Assembly: GCA_965261535.1 (NCBI GenBank)
Contig: OZ253469.1
Coordinates: forward strand, 3,100,001-3,164,000
Length of the DNA stretch: 64,000 nt
From: VXNE01 sp965261535
Lineage (GTDB): Bacteria > Pseudomonadota > Gammaproteobacteria > Pseudomonadales > Azotimanducaceae
Direction: 5' to 3'
Shown here in pieces: positions 37,391-46,617 of the stretch (position 1 is its first letter; each line of letters opens with the position of its first letter). Made by a program: the position numbers and the translations under genes. The notes below the pieces were generated by a model that saw nothing but the letters and a program-made list of their open reading frames with translations, was not told the origin of the DNA and ran no database searches.

Positions 37391-38563
37391 TCAGACCGGG
37401 TAGGCAGCCAGGTGATTGTCCCACCGCAGCTCCGGAAACTGGAGCGTGGCTTCCCGGCGGAACTCGAACGATACCGTATCGAACCGGAAGACGGAGCCGC
37501 CGCCGTTCGTGACCACGAATTCCCCCGCAGCGGCATCCAGGACAACGCCGCCGGCGTCTCGCAAGCGGCGGTGTCCCAGGTAACCGCCGCCGCCAATATC
37601 CCAGAACGTGACCAGATGGCCGCGCGGGCAGGTCACCAGGGCATGATCCGTGCTTCGATCGACACACACGCTGCCTGTGTACTGCCGCATCCGGCGCTGT
37701 ACCGCCAGGGGCACCGACAACGGCTCCAGCTCGCCCCTGGCGCGGCGGAAGAGATACAGCAAGGGGATATCGTCGGTCGGCGTCCCCTCGTATTGGAGCG
37801 CCAGCGCGATATCGCCGTTCGCGGCAAGATCCATGTGACGAACGCTTGCCTGGTGGTCCCGGGGCGCGGCCCGGACGACAAGCCCTCCCGTGGCGACATC
37901 GAGCAGAACAAGGTTGGGACGCATGTGGTCAATATTGAGCTTGCGGCGCGGTTGCGACGGATGAGTGCGAATGCCGCCGTTGGCGACAGCGAGCGTGTTC
38001 GGGCCAGCCCACTTGAGTTCGTGCGGCCCCGTCCCGCCACTCTCGAATTCGCCGAGCACCTCCAGGGTGCGCACCGAACGGCAGACAACCATCCCCCGCC
38101 CGCGTTCGAAGTCGTTTTCGGTAGTGTAGAGGCGCTCGCCATCCGGCGAGTAGACACCGTGACCGTAAAAGTGCCGGCCGGGCGATGCCCGCAGCCAGTC
38201 CAACAGGCGCCCTTCCCTGAGGTCCACAACCGCAGCCCATTTTCCGGGCCGGCGCGCCGGCACCACGGCGACCTCGAGATTCGGTGCAACCGCTGGATCG
38301 TGACCGCGTTGCGGCAACCCGATCCGCAAGCCGATGTCGCCTGATCTGTTGAAACCCACCAACCAGTGGTTGCCGCCGGCATCGCGCGCAGCGCTGAGAA
38401 AAGCGGGGTTTGAAGAGGGTGTCGCGTGGCTCAACGGGCTGCCGGCAAAAGCCCCGAGGATTACGCCAACCACCTGTCGGCGCGAAAGGCCGTCCCGTCC
38501 TCCCGATTTCGGAGGTCCTGCGTTCCCGGCGTGGCGTCCGCCTGCAGTTTCCAAGCGTCCCAT
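37391..38563 (-). CDS. DUF1513 protein, exported beta-propeller of the iron-uptake cluster
   Basis: A 390-residue protein with an N-terminal Tat-like export signal (GLSRRQVVGVILGAFAGS). It reads as a seven-bladed propeller of the DUF1513 family: VVDLREGRLLDWLRASPGRH, SPDGERLYTTENDFERGRG, ANGGIRTHPSQPRRKLNID, and TFWDIGGGGYLGHRRL. The genomic partners of DUF1513 are almost always imelysin and di-haem oxidoreductase genes, as here. It is the last gene of the five-gene operon and starts 13 bp after the imelysin stop. The molecular role is unknown; a periplasmic part in iron acquisition is inferred from context. ATG 38563 is chosen as it directly precedes the signal. Confidence 0.85.
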   Translation of the reverse strand: MGRLETAGGRHAGNAGPPKSGGRDGLSRRQVVGVILGAFAGSPLSHATPSSNPAFLSAARDAGGNHWLVGFNRSGDIGLRIGLPQRGHDPAVAPNLEVAVVPARRPGKWAAVVDLREGRLLDWLRASPGRHFYGHGVYSPDGERLYTTENDFERGRGMVVCRSVRTLEVLGEFESGGTGPHELKWAGPNTLAVANGGIRTHPSQPRRKLNIDHMRPNLVLLDVATGGLVVRAAPRDHQASVRHMDLAANGDIALALQYEGTPTDDIPLLYLFRRARGELEPLSVPLAVQRRMRQYTGSVCVDRSTDHALVTCPRGHLVTFWDIGGGGYLGHRRLRDAGGVVLDAAAGEFVVTNGGGSVFRFDTVSFEFRREATLQFPELRWDNHLAAYPV

Positions 38564-38576
38564 GGCCCTCGCTACG

Positions 38577-39767
38577 TCAGTCGCCGTCCTGGAAATTGAA
38601 TCCGAGTTCCACGCCGGCAGCAACCGCTGCCTCGACGGTCAGGTCGGCGAGTTCCTGAAACGCATCGTACAGCGGCTCGACATCTCGGCTCTCGTGATCC
38701 CTGACGATCGTCTCCAGGCTGTAGCCGCTGTCTTCGATGACATTGAGTGCCTGCTGCGCCCGGTCGAGCTCATCGGCGATCAGCGCGGTAATCTCCCCGG
38801 CATCGTGTGCCCGCTCCAGGTAGTCGTGCAGCCGGTAGGCATCGGGCGCGAGCGAGTCGAACAGCCGCCAGAAGGCATCGAGATTCGCATCGACGTTGGC
38901 GGCGGTGTTTTCCGCGTAGTGCGATTCCAGCGCCTGGACGTTCCGGTTCGCCGGCAATGCCGGTTGCAGCTTGCGGTCGGCGATGAATTCGGACTGAATA
39001 CCCAGCGACTCCAGGATCGCGACCAGAACGTCGTCACCCGTGATGAAGTCGCCCCGGGCATTGACGAAGTCATCGATGAAGGCACCACCGTCCTGCCAGG
39101 GCTCGCTGATCTCTTCCGCAAGCACACGGATATTGGAAGCGACCGCGCCTGCCAGTTCGCAACGTCGCGGACCGGCGTTTTCATCGTCGAGGCCGCCGAT
39201 GGAGAACAACAGGTACTCGAGCGCCGGCAATCCCTGCGCCCCTACAGGCTTGTTTGCAATGGCCTCCGGGGTGAGAGGATCGCTGTCCGCCAGCACGCCG
39301 TCCACATTGCGTTCGACCGCGCCTCTGCCGGGATAGAACTGCATTCGGAAACGGCGGTTGGCTTCCTCGATCGGACCGACCGCAAGGTGCGCTACGAGCT
39401 GCCATGCTCGCATCGCACCGCGCCAGGCGTTCTCGATCAGGCTCTGGTCAGCAGTCGGTGCCGCGCAGTATTCCTCGACAGCCGCCTCGAGTTCCCCGGC
39501 ACAGGACTCGAGGTCGGCATAAGCCGGCGCGATTACTTCCCGGCCGATCGCGGCGAACAGGCGTCTCTGTTCGGCTTCCTTCGCGCCGACCGGGCCGAGC
39601 GGGTTGGCCGGATCGTAAGCCGGTTCCGCCACCGGACCGGCCAGGATCGTCCAGCCGCCTCCCTTGCAGTCGTCCCCGCATCCCGAGACGACAATAGCCG
39701 CCAGGAAGAGTGCTGCCGCACGAATGCGCCGCCCGGATTTCGTCGTGGTCTGAGTCATGGGTTGCAT
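38577..39767 (-). CDS. Imelysin-family lipoprotein (IrpA-like), second copy
   Basis: A 396-residue lipoprotein: signal AALFLAAIVVSGCGDD with lipobox cysteine, then an all-helical imelysin peptidase-like domain (M75 type). The family motif region reads GLPALEYLLFSIGG, so the histidine of the GxHxxE motif found in other imelysins is replaced by proline, as in a known subgroup. Other conserved parts are WQLVAHLAVGPIEEANRRF and DAFWRLFDSLAPDAYRLHDY. Imelysins of this type (IrpA, EfeO-related) bind or handle iron rather than cut proteins. ATG 39767 or 39758 are both possible. It follows the di-haem gene by 25 bp. Confidence 0.88.
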   Translation of the reverse strand: MQPMTQTTTKSGRRIRAAALFLAAIVVSGCGDDCKGGGWTILAGPVAEPAYDPANPLGPVGAKEAEQRRLFAAIGREVIAPAYADLESCAGELEAAVEEYCAAPTADQSLIENAWRGAMRAWQLVAHLAVGPIEEANRRFRMQFYPGRGAVERNVDGVLADSDPLTPEAIANKPVGAQGLPALEYLLFSIGGLDDENAGPRRCELAGAVASNIRVLAEEISEPWQDGGAFIDDFVNARGDFITGDDVLVAILESLGIQSEFIADRKLQPALPANRNVQALESHYAENTAANVDANLDAFWRLFDSLAPDAYRLHDYLERAHDAGEITALIADELDRAQQALNVIEDSGYSLETIVRDHESRDVEPLYDAFQELADLTVEAAVAAGVELGFNFQDGD

Positions 39768-39792
39768 GGTTTGTGGTTTCCTGTCTTCGAGC

Positions 39793-41124
39793 CTACAGGG
39801 CGTTGACGAACGCCAGCAGGTCCTTCTGGCGCTCCGGAGCCAGTCTCTGAAACAACCACCGGGCGGCGGCCGCCTCGCCATCGTGCCAGAGAATGGCTTC
39901 CCGCACATTGCGCGCCCGACCGTCGTGCAGAAGCGTGGTATGGCCGGACACCTTGCGCGCCGTGCCGATTCCCCAAAGCGGGGCGGTACGCCATTCCCGG
40001 CCGTTGGCATGGCCTTCCGGACGATTGTCAGCGAGGCCTTCGCCCATGTCGTGCAGCAGCAGATCGGTATAGGGCCATATCCGCCCGTGACCGGTATCGA
40101 AAGCGGGGTTGTGACAGGATGCGCAGCCGATCTCGGCAAAGCTGCCCCGGCCACGCCGCACCGCGGGTTTCAACGCCCCGGCACGGGGCGGGGGCATGTG
40201 GGCGACAAAATGCACGACATAGTCGAACAGCGATCGGGGGATTTCGACATCACCTTCTGCGGCACCGTCCGGCGCCGCCCGGCACTCGTCCTGCAAAGGG
40301 GTACAAGGGGAATCGGGGAACTCCGGATTGGTGATGCCGATGTCGTCCCGGAAAGCCGCCCCCGTCTGTGCCGCCACGGTGGGGTGCAGGGCTTTCCAGC
40401 CGAACCGGCCGATGGTGCGCTCGGCTCCCTCGCCGCGCCAATGCGGGCGTCCTGAAATGCCGTCCTCGTTCCGGTCCTCGGGATCGGCCAGATCGAGCAG
40501 GGCGCGCTCGGGGATCGCTTCGAGCAGCCCCATTCCCAGGAGAGCCGGCGCCACCCGGGCGGAAACACGCCAGTGGTCCGGGTTTTCTTCCCCGTGATGC
40601 GGCGTGATACGAAGCCGCGGCGCCCGCAGCACCGGGTCGTCCGGCCGGGCATCCGGTGCCTTGACCTGGATTTCTTCCATGGCAAGCGCTGCCTCGCCCT
40701 CCCGGCGGAAGGTTGCCCGGACCTGCAACTGGTGGCCATAGCGCTCGTGGGGTTTCAGCGTGCTTTCCTCCGTCATGATGCTGACCCGCACCACGGTGGC
40801 AAGGGAGTGAGGATCGTCAAGCAACGACCGCCCGCGCCCGCCGTTCTTGTGGCAGCCTTCGCAGGAGTGCGAGTTGAACAGGGGGCCCAGACCGTCCCGG
40901 GCGGTGGTGGAAGCCGGAGCCGATACCCAGGGCGAGCGGAAGAACGACATGCCGGAATAGAAGGCGAGTTGCTGATCCCGGTCCAGGTGCCAGGCCGGGG
41001 CGATATAGGTGGGCCCCGGCTGGCGTGGTCGGGTCCAATCGCCCCCCGGGGCCGGCAGGCGTTCAGGCTCCGCGGCCATCCCCGCCCCGGCCGGGAGGAC
41101 CAGGGATGCTGCCAGCGCAATCAT
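39793..41124 (-). CDS. Di-haem oxidoreductase (DUF1111, putative thiol oxidoreductase), shorter copy
   Basis: A secreted di-haem c-type protein of about 443 residues. It has two CxxCH sites, CEGCH in FNSHSCEGCHKNGGRG and CASCH in AEIGCASCHNPAFDT, and the family blocks LLGMGLLEAIPERALLDLAD, EDRNEDGISGRPHWRG and WRTAPLWGIGTARKVSGHT. ATG 41124 puts a good signal peptide at the N-terminus (MIALAASLVLPAGAGMAAE). A GTG at 41259, right after the upstream gene, would add 45 residues and is an alternative. In related clusters the protein is presumed to change the redox state of iron for the imelysins. It pairs with the longer paralogue just upstream. Confidence 0.87.
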   Translation of the reverse strand: MIALAASLVLPAGAGMAAEPERLPAPGGDWTRPRQPGPTYIAPAWHLDRDQQLAFYSGMSFFRSPWVSAPASTTARDGLGPLFNSHSCEGCHKNGGRGRSLLDDPHSLATVVRVSIMTEESTLKPHERYGHQLQVRATFRREGEAALAMEEIQVKAPDARPDDPVLRAPRLRITPHHGEENPDHWRVSARVAPALLGMGLLEAIPERALLDLADPEDRNEDGISGRPHWRGEGAERTIGRFGWKALHPTVAAQTGAAFRDDIGITNPEFPDSPCTPLQDECRAAPDGAAEGDVEIPRSLFDYVVHFVAHMPPPRAGALKPAVRRGRGSFAEIGCASCHNPAFDTGHGRIWPYTDLLLHDMGEGLADNRPEGHANGREWRTAPLWGIGTARKVSGHTTLLHDGRARNVREAILWHDGEAAAARWLFQRLAPERQKDLLAFVNAL

Positions 41125-41260
41125 CGGCCGGAATCGTTGCAGGCTTTCCCAAACGGCGTGCGGGCCCCGTGAGGCGTGCGCGGGAGGCGCTGCATCGGAT
41201 ACCGGCCGACAGCGCGGTCGGCCTGCGGGTACCAGCAGGGATGAGACGCCGGCCGCCACC

Positions 41261-42907
41261 TCACATCGACTCCAGAAACACGATCAACGCTTCGCGGTCA
41301 TGGGCGGGCAGCTCCTTGAAGTTGTCGCGGCTTGCCTCTGCCTCGCCGCCGTGCCAGAGGATGGCCTCCGTGAGGTTCCGGGCCCGGCCGTCGTGCAGGT
41401 GGGTGGCACGGGGGTTGACGGTGTTGACGAGACCGATGCCCCAAAGCGGCGCCGTTCGCCATTCGCTGCCGGATGCCAGCCCGTCCGGGCGGCCGTCGGC
41501 CAGGCCTTCGCAACGCTGGGTCCAGATGCAGTTTTCCCCCTGCCCACAGTCGTTTCCGTCAACCGACTCCCGGCTGACCGGCGGACAACTGCCACCCATG
41601 TCGTGCAGCAGCTGGTCGGTGTATGGATGGATGACCTGGTCGGAGAGCACCTCGATGGGCTCAACATCCTCGAACAGGGTGTTGAGTTCCACCTGCCCGA
41701 GCACGCTGCCGGCGGCTGTTGCCGTCTCCAGCCGGTAGGTATGGCAGGTCTCGCAGCCGGACTCGAAGAACAGGGTGCGGCCGCGCAGCACGTCTTCCTC
41801 CCAGACGCCCGCAGCCTCGTCATAGCCGCGGCGCTCCGGGACGGCCAGCAGCCGCACGTAAAACTCCACCAGCGCCATTTCCACGTCCGAGATGTCGACG
41901 CCGCCCGGGTAGCGGTCCGGCTCCAGGAGCGCTGCCCGACTGCAACTCTCCTGCAGTTCGGCACAGGCTTCCTCCGTTGCGTACAGGTTCGTGACGCCCA
42001 TGTCGTTGCGGTAGGCGGCCGCCACCTGGTGGAGCGGCGATGCCGTGGACGCCTTGTAGCCGAAGCGGCTGACCCCATGCTCTCCGGTCGTCGGGTCCGT
42101 CGCTTCGTTCACCCGGCCGCTGATGCCATTCCCGTCCTCATCGTCGGGATCGGCCAGTTCGAGCAGCGTGGCTTCGGGCACGGCGCCGAGCAATCCCATA
42201 CCGATCAACTGGGGGGCCACCCGGGAGGAGAACAGGATGCCGTCCGAAAAATCTCCGTAGCTCAGGTCACGCACGTGGTAGACAGGGCGGCGCAACTCGT
42301 ACTCCTCGCCATCCGGATAGGAACCCGCTACCGGCTCGTAGGAGACATAGGCGAATCCTTCGCCGATCGCTTCGTCGATGCCGCCGCCGTGGGAAGCCAG
42401 TCCGGCCTCGATGCCCTCACCGCCGAACGACGCCAGGCCGAAGGTCTGCAGCAGAGTCCCATAGTTGGGGTCTGCAACCGGGTTCCCGTCTTCGTCGTTG
42501 CCCAGGCTCAGACGGATGGACATGGAGTCCATCGGCGTGTCCGCATCCGCGGGTACGGCGCCCCGACCGTCCTTTGTATGGCAGCCCTGACAAGTGCGGG
42601 CATTGAGCAGCGGGCCTTCGCCTTCGTGATCGTTGCGAAAGACCTGGTTGCCAGACTTGAAATTGGCGTCCGCCGAAAAATCCTGGCGGATGGCATCCGG
42701 GCTCTGCCCGAAAGCTTCGTCGTTGGTGAGCGTGGTGGAAGCGTCCCCGCCGGGGCGCCGCTCGCTTTCCTCCACTTCCGGCGCTTCGATGGTCACCGGC
42801 GGCTCCGGGTCGGGGGGTGGTGGAGCGGGCGCGGAGGATTGGGGTGGCGGCGGTTCACCGCCGCCACCCCCGCCACCACAGCCGGACAGAACGATAGAGA
42901 GGCACAA
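41261..42907 (-). CDS. Di-haem oxidoreductase (DUF1111) lipoprotein, longer copy
   Basis: A 548-residue paralogue of the previous protein, with CQGCH in NARTCQGCHTKDGRG and CETCH in ESGCETCHTYRLE. The same blocks appear (IGMGLLGAVPEATLLELADP, DGNGISGRVNEATDP, WRTAPLWGIGLVNTV). The N-terminus is a lipoprotein type: hydrophobic CLSIVLSGC, followed by a glycine run and a proline-rich linker (GEPPPPQSSAPAPPPPDPE). The start is uncertain: TTG 42907 is the only usable codon close to the signal, and no ribosome site is visible. It lacks the basic residues expected before the signal, which lie just upstream in frame (LFRALLLC). It is second in the operon. Confidence 0.85.
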   Translation of the reverse strand: MCLSIVLSGCGGGGGGGEPPPPQSSAPAPPPPDPEPPVTIEAPEVEESERRPGGDASTTLTNDEAFGQSPDAIRQDFSADANFKSGNQVFRNDHEGEGPLLNARTCQGCHTKDGRGAVPADADTPMDSMSIRLSLGNDEDGNPVADPNYGTLLQTFGLASFGGEGIEAGLASHGGGIDEAIGEGFAYVSYEPVAGSYPDGEEYELRRPVYHVRDLSYGDFSDGILFSSRVAPQLIGMGLLGAVPEATLLELADPDDEDGNGISGRVNEATDPTTGEHGVSRFGYKASTASPLHQVAAAYRNDMGVTNLYATEEACAELQESCSRAALLEPDRYPGGVDISDVEMALVEFYVRLLAVPERRGYDEAAGVWEEDVLRGRTLFFESGCETCHTYRLETATAAGSVLGQVELNTLFEDVEPIEVLSDQVIHPYTDQLLHDMGGSCPPVSRESVDGNDCGQGENCIWTQRCEGLADGRPDGLASGSEWRTAPLWGIGLVNTVNPRATHLHDGRARNLTEAILWHGGEAEASRDNFKELPAHDREALIVFLESM

Positions 42908-43102
42908 GAGGAGAGCCCGGAATAGTGGAGGCGTAGAGGGACTGTGGACACCGCGACGAGCCCTGCCCGGATACCGTGCCCGGGCAGGGGCTCCATTGCG
43001 TGCCGTTGGCGAACCTGACGTCGAGTCAGGCCCCGCGCCCGTACCACCCCTGCGTACAGTGAGTGTAGGGGCGCCCGCAGTGAAGGATTGTAGAACCAGG
43101 CG

Positions 43103-44533
43103 CTAGATGTCCTCTTCCGTATCCTGGCGCAGATCGCCAGTCGTCACGTTGAGCCCTGCGATCACCTGTTCGAGCACCTCTGTCTGGGCGGACAGGGCAC
43201 GGATCGCGCCGCTCACGTTGGGCTCGTTGATGCCCATCTGAATCTGGTTGTCAAAAGGCGTTCCGGACCGTGCCATCTGATCGATGACGCCCACCTTGGC
43301 CATGGTGTCCTCCAGGGCCGCGCGCATGTCGTTGGCCAGGTCCGGCAGGGCCTCGGTGGTCAGCAGGTCGTCGATTCCAGCGCCGCTGTGCATATCGCCG
43401 TTGACGCCGGTGTATTCCCCCATGAAGGAGTTGTCGACGCCCTTGGCATTCAGGTAGATGTCGCGGTGCGTGTTGTCCGAGAAACAGGAGTGTTCGTCCT
43501 CCTGGCTATTGGTCAGAAGCGCGATGTTCATGCGCTCGCCGGCCAGCTCGCCGAACCCCAGGCGGCCCATGCCTTCGAGGATTAGCGCAAGGGATTCGTC
43601 GCCCCCGGCGACGAAGTTCGCGTAGTGGTTGTTTTCGCCGTTCGGGTTCCAGGAATCGCGCACCCCGGTCAGGTCATGGACGAGCAGGTCGGCGGTTGCC
43701 ATCAGGTAGGCGCCCCGGCGCTCGCAGGTCTCGAGGCTCGCCGGATTAGTCCCGCTCGTGCAGGTGTCCGTGGTCAGCCCGTAGTCGGTGACCGGTCGCT
43801 GACCGGGCGTTGCGTCCCGGGTGCCGCTGCCGCTGCCGTCCGCATTCAGGTCCTGGCCCCAGAGCAGGAACTCGATGGCGTGATAGCCGCTGGACACGTT
43901 GCGCTCATCGCCGCCGAGCTCGAAGTTGTCGCGAATCACGCCGGCATCGATGGTTGGGAAATTCGCCATGTCGGCGATGATGTTGTCGGAGATGTCTGCA
44001 ACGCTGGATGGAATCTCCGGCCCCGCATCGCCGTCCACATCGTTCGCGACGTAGTCGATCAGCCCTTCGCCCAGGGGCCAGGCGTTGATGGCCCCTTCCG
44101 GCCCGTCGCCATCCTCGCCGAGCGTGCCGTCGTCGAGCAGCGCATCGATGGGCCCGACGCGGAAGCGATAAACCTCCGTCTGGCCGGAGGGTTCCCGCGA
44201 TGCGAGCCAAGCCTGCTTGGCGGCCGCCAGGTTGGCTTCCGTCGGATCGGCGACAAGCTGCTCCAGTGCGGTGCGCAGTTCGATCACTGTCACCAGGGAG
44301 TCGCCATACGCGAGATAGGCAATGTTGCCGTTGGTTCGCAGTACATCGTCGCGCGTGACGGCGGCGGCCGGCGTGCCGGGCTCACCGGCGTCGCCCGCAG
44401 GCCCTGCGTCGCCCGGAGGCCCGGCCGCGCCGACGGTACCCGCCGGGCCGTCCGAGCCATCGTCGCCTTCACAGGCGCCTAGCAGCGCGACCATGAAAAA
44501 AGGCAATAGAAAACGCAATTTCATAACAGACAT
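43103..44533 (-). CDS. Imelysin-family lipoprotein with collagen-like linker, first gene of the operon
   Basis: A 476-residue lipoprotein with signal LLPFFMVALLGACEGDD, then a run of about ten Gly-X-Y triplets (GPAGTVGAAGPPGDAGPAG and onward to GEPGTP) forming a collagen-like stalk, and then a full imelysin domain. The GxHxxE motif is intact in SSGYHAIEFLLWGQD. Other blocks are YRFRVGPIDALLDDGTLGED, AINAWPLGEGLIDYV and FGELAGERMNIALLT. ATG 44533 follows GGGAGG at five bases. It heads the operon imelysin, di-haem, di-haem, imelysin, DUF1513. No Fur box was recognised in the 100 bp upstream, which end at an IS element. Confidence 0.9.
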   Translation of the reverse strand: MSVMKLRFLLPFFMVALLGACEGDDGSDGPAGTVGAAGPPGDAGPAGDAGEPGTPAAAVTRDDVLRTNGNIAYLAYGDSLVTVIELRTALEQLVADPTEANLAAAKQAWLASREPSGQTEVYRFRVGPIDALLDDGTLGEDGDGPEGAINAWPLGEGLIDYVANDVDGDAGPEIPSSVADISDNIIADMANFPTIDAGVIRDNFELGGDERNVSSGYHAIEFLLWGQDLNADGSGSGTRDATPGQRPVTDYGLTTDTCTSGTNPASLETCERRGAYLMATADLLVHDLTGVRDSWNPNGENNHYANFVAGGDESLALILEGMGRLGFGELAGERMNIALLTNSQEDEHSCFSDNTHRDIYLNAKGVDNSFMGEYTGVNGDMHSGAGIDDLLTTEALPDLANDMRAALEDTMAKVGVIDQMARSGTPFDNQIQMGINEPNVSGAIRALSAQTEVLEQVIAGLNVTTGDLRQDTEEDI

Positions 44534-44649
44534 CGGACCCTCCCGATCGATTCAATCATCACCGGGCCGAGCCCGGGCAGGGCAGGACAGGGCCGGCGAA
44601 CGCGGCCCACAACTTACGGAAACGAGCCCCAATCGTGTAGGCCAAAATC

Positions 44650-45384
44650 TCATATAGTTTCCGGAACTGGCGGACGCATGCCGAGGGCTTGATGCGGACG
44701 GATGTGATTGTACTGTCTGAGCCATTTACCGATGACGGTTCTTGCTTGATCGATGGTAGCGAACCATTCAGCGTTTAAGACTTCAGACCGCAGCGTTCCG
44801 TTGAAGCGTTCATTGTATCCGTTCTCCCACGGGCTGCCGGGATAGATTTGGATCGGTTTGACGCCGATCTTCTTCAGCCAGTCTTGCAGCGCGAGCGCCG
44901 TGAACTCTTTGCCGTTGTCTGAACGAACGAACTCGGGCTTGCCGCGTTTGAGGATAAGCGGATAAAGCGTTTCGAGCACTTCCGCATTGCCCATCTTTGG
45001 TTTGGCGTCGACGGCAAGCGCTTCACGGGTGTATTCATCAAGCACGGTTAGCATGCGATAGGGTCTTCCATTGCTTAAGCGGTCGTAAACGAAATCAACG
45101 CTCCAGATGTGATTGGGGTAAAGCGGGCGCAGGCGGATGACCGACGCATCTTTATGATAGAGACGTTTCCTGCGCTTGTGCCGGGCTGGAAGCTGGAGAC
45201 CTTCTTCTCTCCATAATCGCTCGACTTTCTTGTGATTGATCTTCCAGCCTTCAATGCGCAGAAGCTTTGCGATCTTGCGATAACCATACCGTCCATACTG
45301 CTTGGCGAGCCGAATGAGCGCCAGACGAAGCGCTTCATCATCGGTCCTCGTTCGGGGCTTATATTGCTGTGACGACCGCGCCAT
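44650..45384 (-). CDS. IS3-family transposase OrfB (catalytic part)
   Basis: The integrase-core half of an IS3 transposase, 244 residues from ATG 45384. The DDE residues are visible: D in HIWSVDFVYD, D in EFVRSDNGKEF, and E in PWENGYNERFNGTLRSEVL. The frame is open a further 33 codons upstream (LIKAQGLKSADLRQAV and on to the ATG), so the real product is probably an OrfAB fusion made by a -1 frameshift at the end of orfA. No A6G slip site is evident. The gene seems intact. It ends just before the imelysin operon. Confidence 0.88.
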   Translation of the reverse strand: MARSSQQYKPRTRTDDEALRLALIRLAKQYGRYGYRKIAKLLRIEGWKINHKKVERLWREEGLQLPARHKRRKRLYHKDASVIRLRPLYPNHIWSVDFVYDRLSNGRPYRMLTVLDEYTREALAVDAKPKMGNAEVLETLYPLILKRGKPEFVRSDNGKEFTALALQDWLKKIGVKPIQIYPGSPWENGYNERFNGTLRSEVLNAEWFATIDQARTVIGKWLRQYNHIRPHQALGMRPPVPETI

Positions 45385-45485
45385 GCCGACCGTTTTGCAT
45401 GTCCGCCGTTCTGACGTATCCAGCTTCTGACGGACGCGAATGACGGCCTGACGCAGGTCGGCGGACTTCAGGCCTTGGGCTTTAA

Positions 45486-45755
45486 TTAATCGAGCGTCTC
45501 CTTCAGGATCAGCTTGTCCAGCTCAAGATCGGCGACGATCCGCTTCAATCGGGCGTTCTCTTTCTCAAGCGACTTCATCTCTTGAAGCTGCGACTTCGCC
45601 ATGCCGCCATACTTCCGTCGCCACGTGTAGTACGTCGCGTCGCTGATGCCGACTTTGCGGCAGGCTGACGCCACATCGCTGCCAGCGGAAAGTTCTACAT
45701 CAATCTGACGCAACAGATTCAAAACGTCTTCATCCGAAAACCGCTTCCGGGCCAT
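45486..45755 (-). CDS. IS3-family transposase OrfA (DNA-binding part)
   Basis: An 89-residue helix-turn-helix protein: RKRFSDEDVLNLLRQIDVEL, then VASACRKVGISDATYYTWRR, then a leucine-zipper-like helix (MKSLEKENARLKRIVADLEL). This is the standard OrfA of the IS407-type branch of IS3 elements, which binds the inverted repeats and contributes to the OrfAB transposase. ATG 45755 lies about 47 bp inside the right end. The stop TAA overlaps the region where orfB is open in the -1 frame. Confidence 0.88.
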   Translation of the reverse strand: MARKRFSDEDVLNLLRQIDVELSAGSDVASACRKVGISDATYYTWRRKYGGMAKSQLQEMKSLEKENARLKRIVADLELDKLILKETLD

Positions 45756-45802
45756 CCAACCGCCCCTTTATTTGCTTAGTGATAGACAACCTAAGTGGCA
45801 CA

Positions 45803-46482
45803 ATTATACGGGGGCAAGACACCGATATCGCTACTCCGCTCCTGTTTCTTATCTCTGTGATGTGGGACAGGTCTTGGGGAGGGGATTTGTAGTGGTTCTT
45901 TAGGTAACCCTCGATTTGTTGGGGAAGGTCAATCTCGTCGACCAGGCAGGCGTTACCATTCACGGCAATATACTGATTATATCCAGCCTCTATAGTTCCG
46001 ACGTAGGGTGCCAAATGCGGATAACAGCTAGCATTTTGTTTTCCGACAACGCATGCAAGGCATCGAAATCATCGAAAAAGTCGGGACGCGGGAGCTTGTT
46101 CACGTATCACTCGGGTCAGATTCGCGATTTGATATCCGTGCACGTATCGAGGCGAGCAACTCAAGGGAGAGTTCGTCCTTATACCTTGTGAACACGTCTT
46201 CCCAGTTTACCGTCGAGTTAGCGATGAGCTTCTCGACTTCTTTTGCAAGCAAAGAAGGCTCATCTTCTCCAAATACGAAAACAGATATAGCACGCACATC
46301 GGCGCCGAACGTCTGTAACGTGGGAGTTTCGACAACGATCGTTCTATCAGGCAGAGATCGTAGGACATGGACCTGGTCGGAGAATACCTCACGAACAAAG
46401 TAGACTGAGTGTGTTGCAAGGATGGCGACGGAGCCAGTCTCTTCTAAGAGGTTGTCCAGAACTACGCGCAGTCTCTACCTCT
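45803..46482 (-). pseudogene. Decayed ABC/AAA-type ATPase gene, C-terminal part
   Basis: The minus strand from about 46482 down reads LDNLLEETGSVAILATHSVY, then FVREVFSDQVHVLRSL, then DVRAISVFVFGEDEPSLLAK. This is the end of a RecF/SMC/OLD-type ATPase, with the ATHS switch histidine. The frame is closed by a TAG upstream of the first preserved residues and by a TGA at about 46100. Similar-looking sequence then resumes in another frame (AGYNQYIAVNGNACLVDE) until the IS end. The gene thus lacks its nucleotide-binding N-terminus, is frameshifted, and is cut by the IS3 element. The DNA is noticeably AT-richer than the flanks. Confidence 0.55.
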
Positions 46483-46617
46483 GATCCGCTCATTTAGGGT
46501 CAAGCTAATCACTAGCACGTCAAATCGTAATTTCTACCGGCCTGCTCCTCCAGTAAAATCAACAAAAGACCTCCGTCGCATCCACGGATAAGCGGACCAA
46601 CGAAAAAGGACACGAAA

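Larger units (their letters stand above)
44636..45802 (-). mobile_element. IS3-family insertion sequence (IS407/IS51-like), ends approximate
   Basis: A two-frame IS3-type element of about 1.17 kb carrying orfA and orfB on the minus strand. Candidate ends are TGTAGGCC at 44636 and the complement of TGTGCCAC ending at 45802, both giving TG...CA termini, but the inverted repeats are poor beyond the first bases and no target duplication could be found. The element sits directly upstream of the iron operon, and on its other side cuts into the remains of an ATPase gene. An outward effect on operon expression is possible. Confidence 0.6.

Noticed and set aside
38577..40154. Extended 525-residue version of the second imelysin
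   Set aside because: The extra N-terminal residues are the antisense or out-of-frame reading of the di-haem gene; the lipoprotein signal starts at 39767.
44636..45802. Exact ends and target duplication for the IS element beside the iron operon
   Set aside because: Candidate TG...CA ends were found, but the inverted repeats match poorly and the flanks share no direct repeat, so only approximate ends are given.
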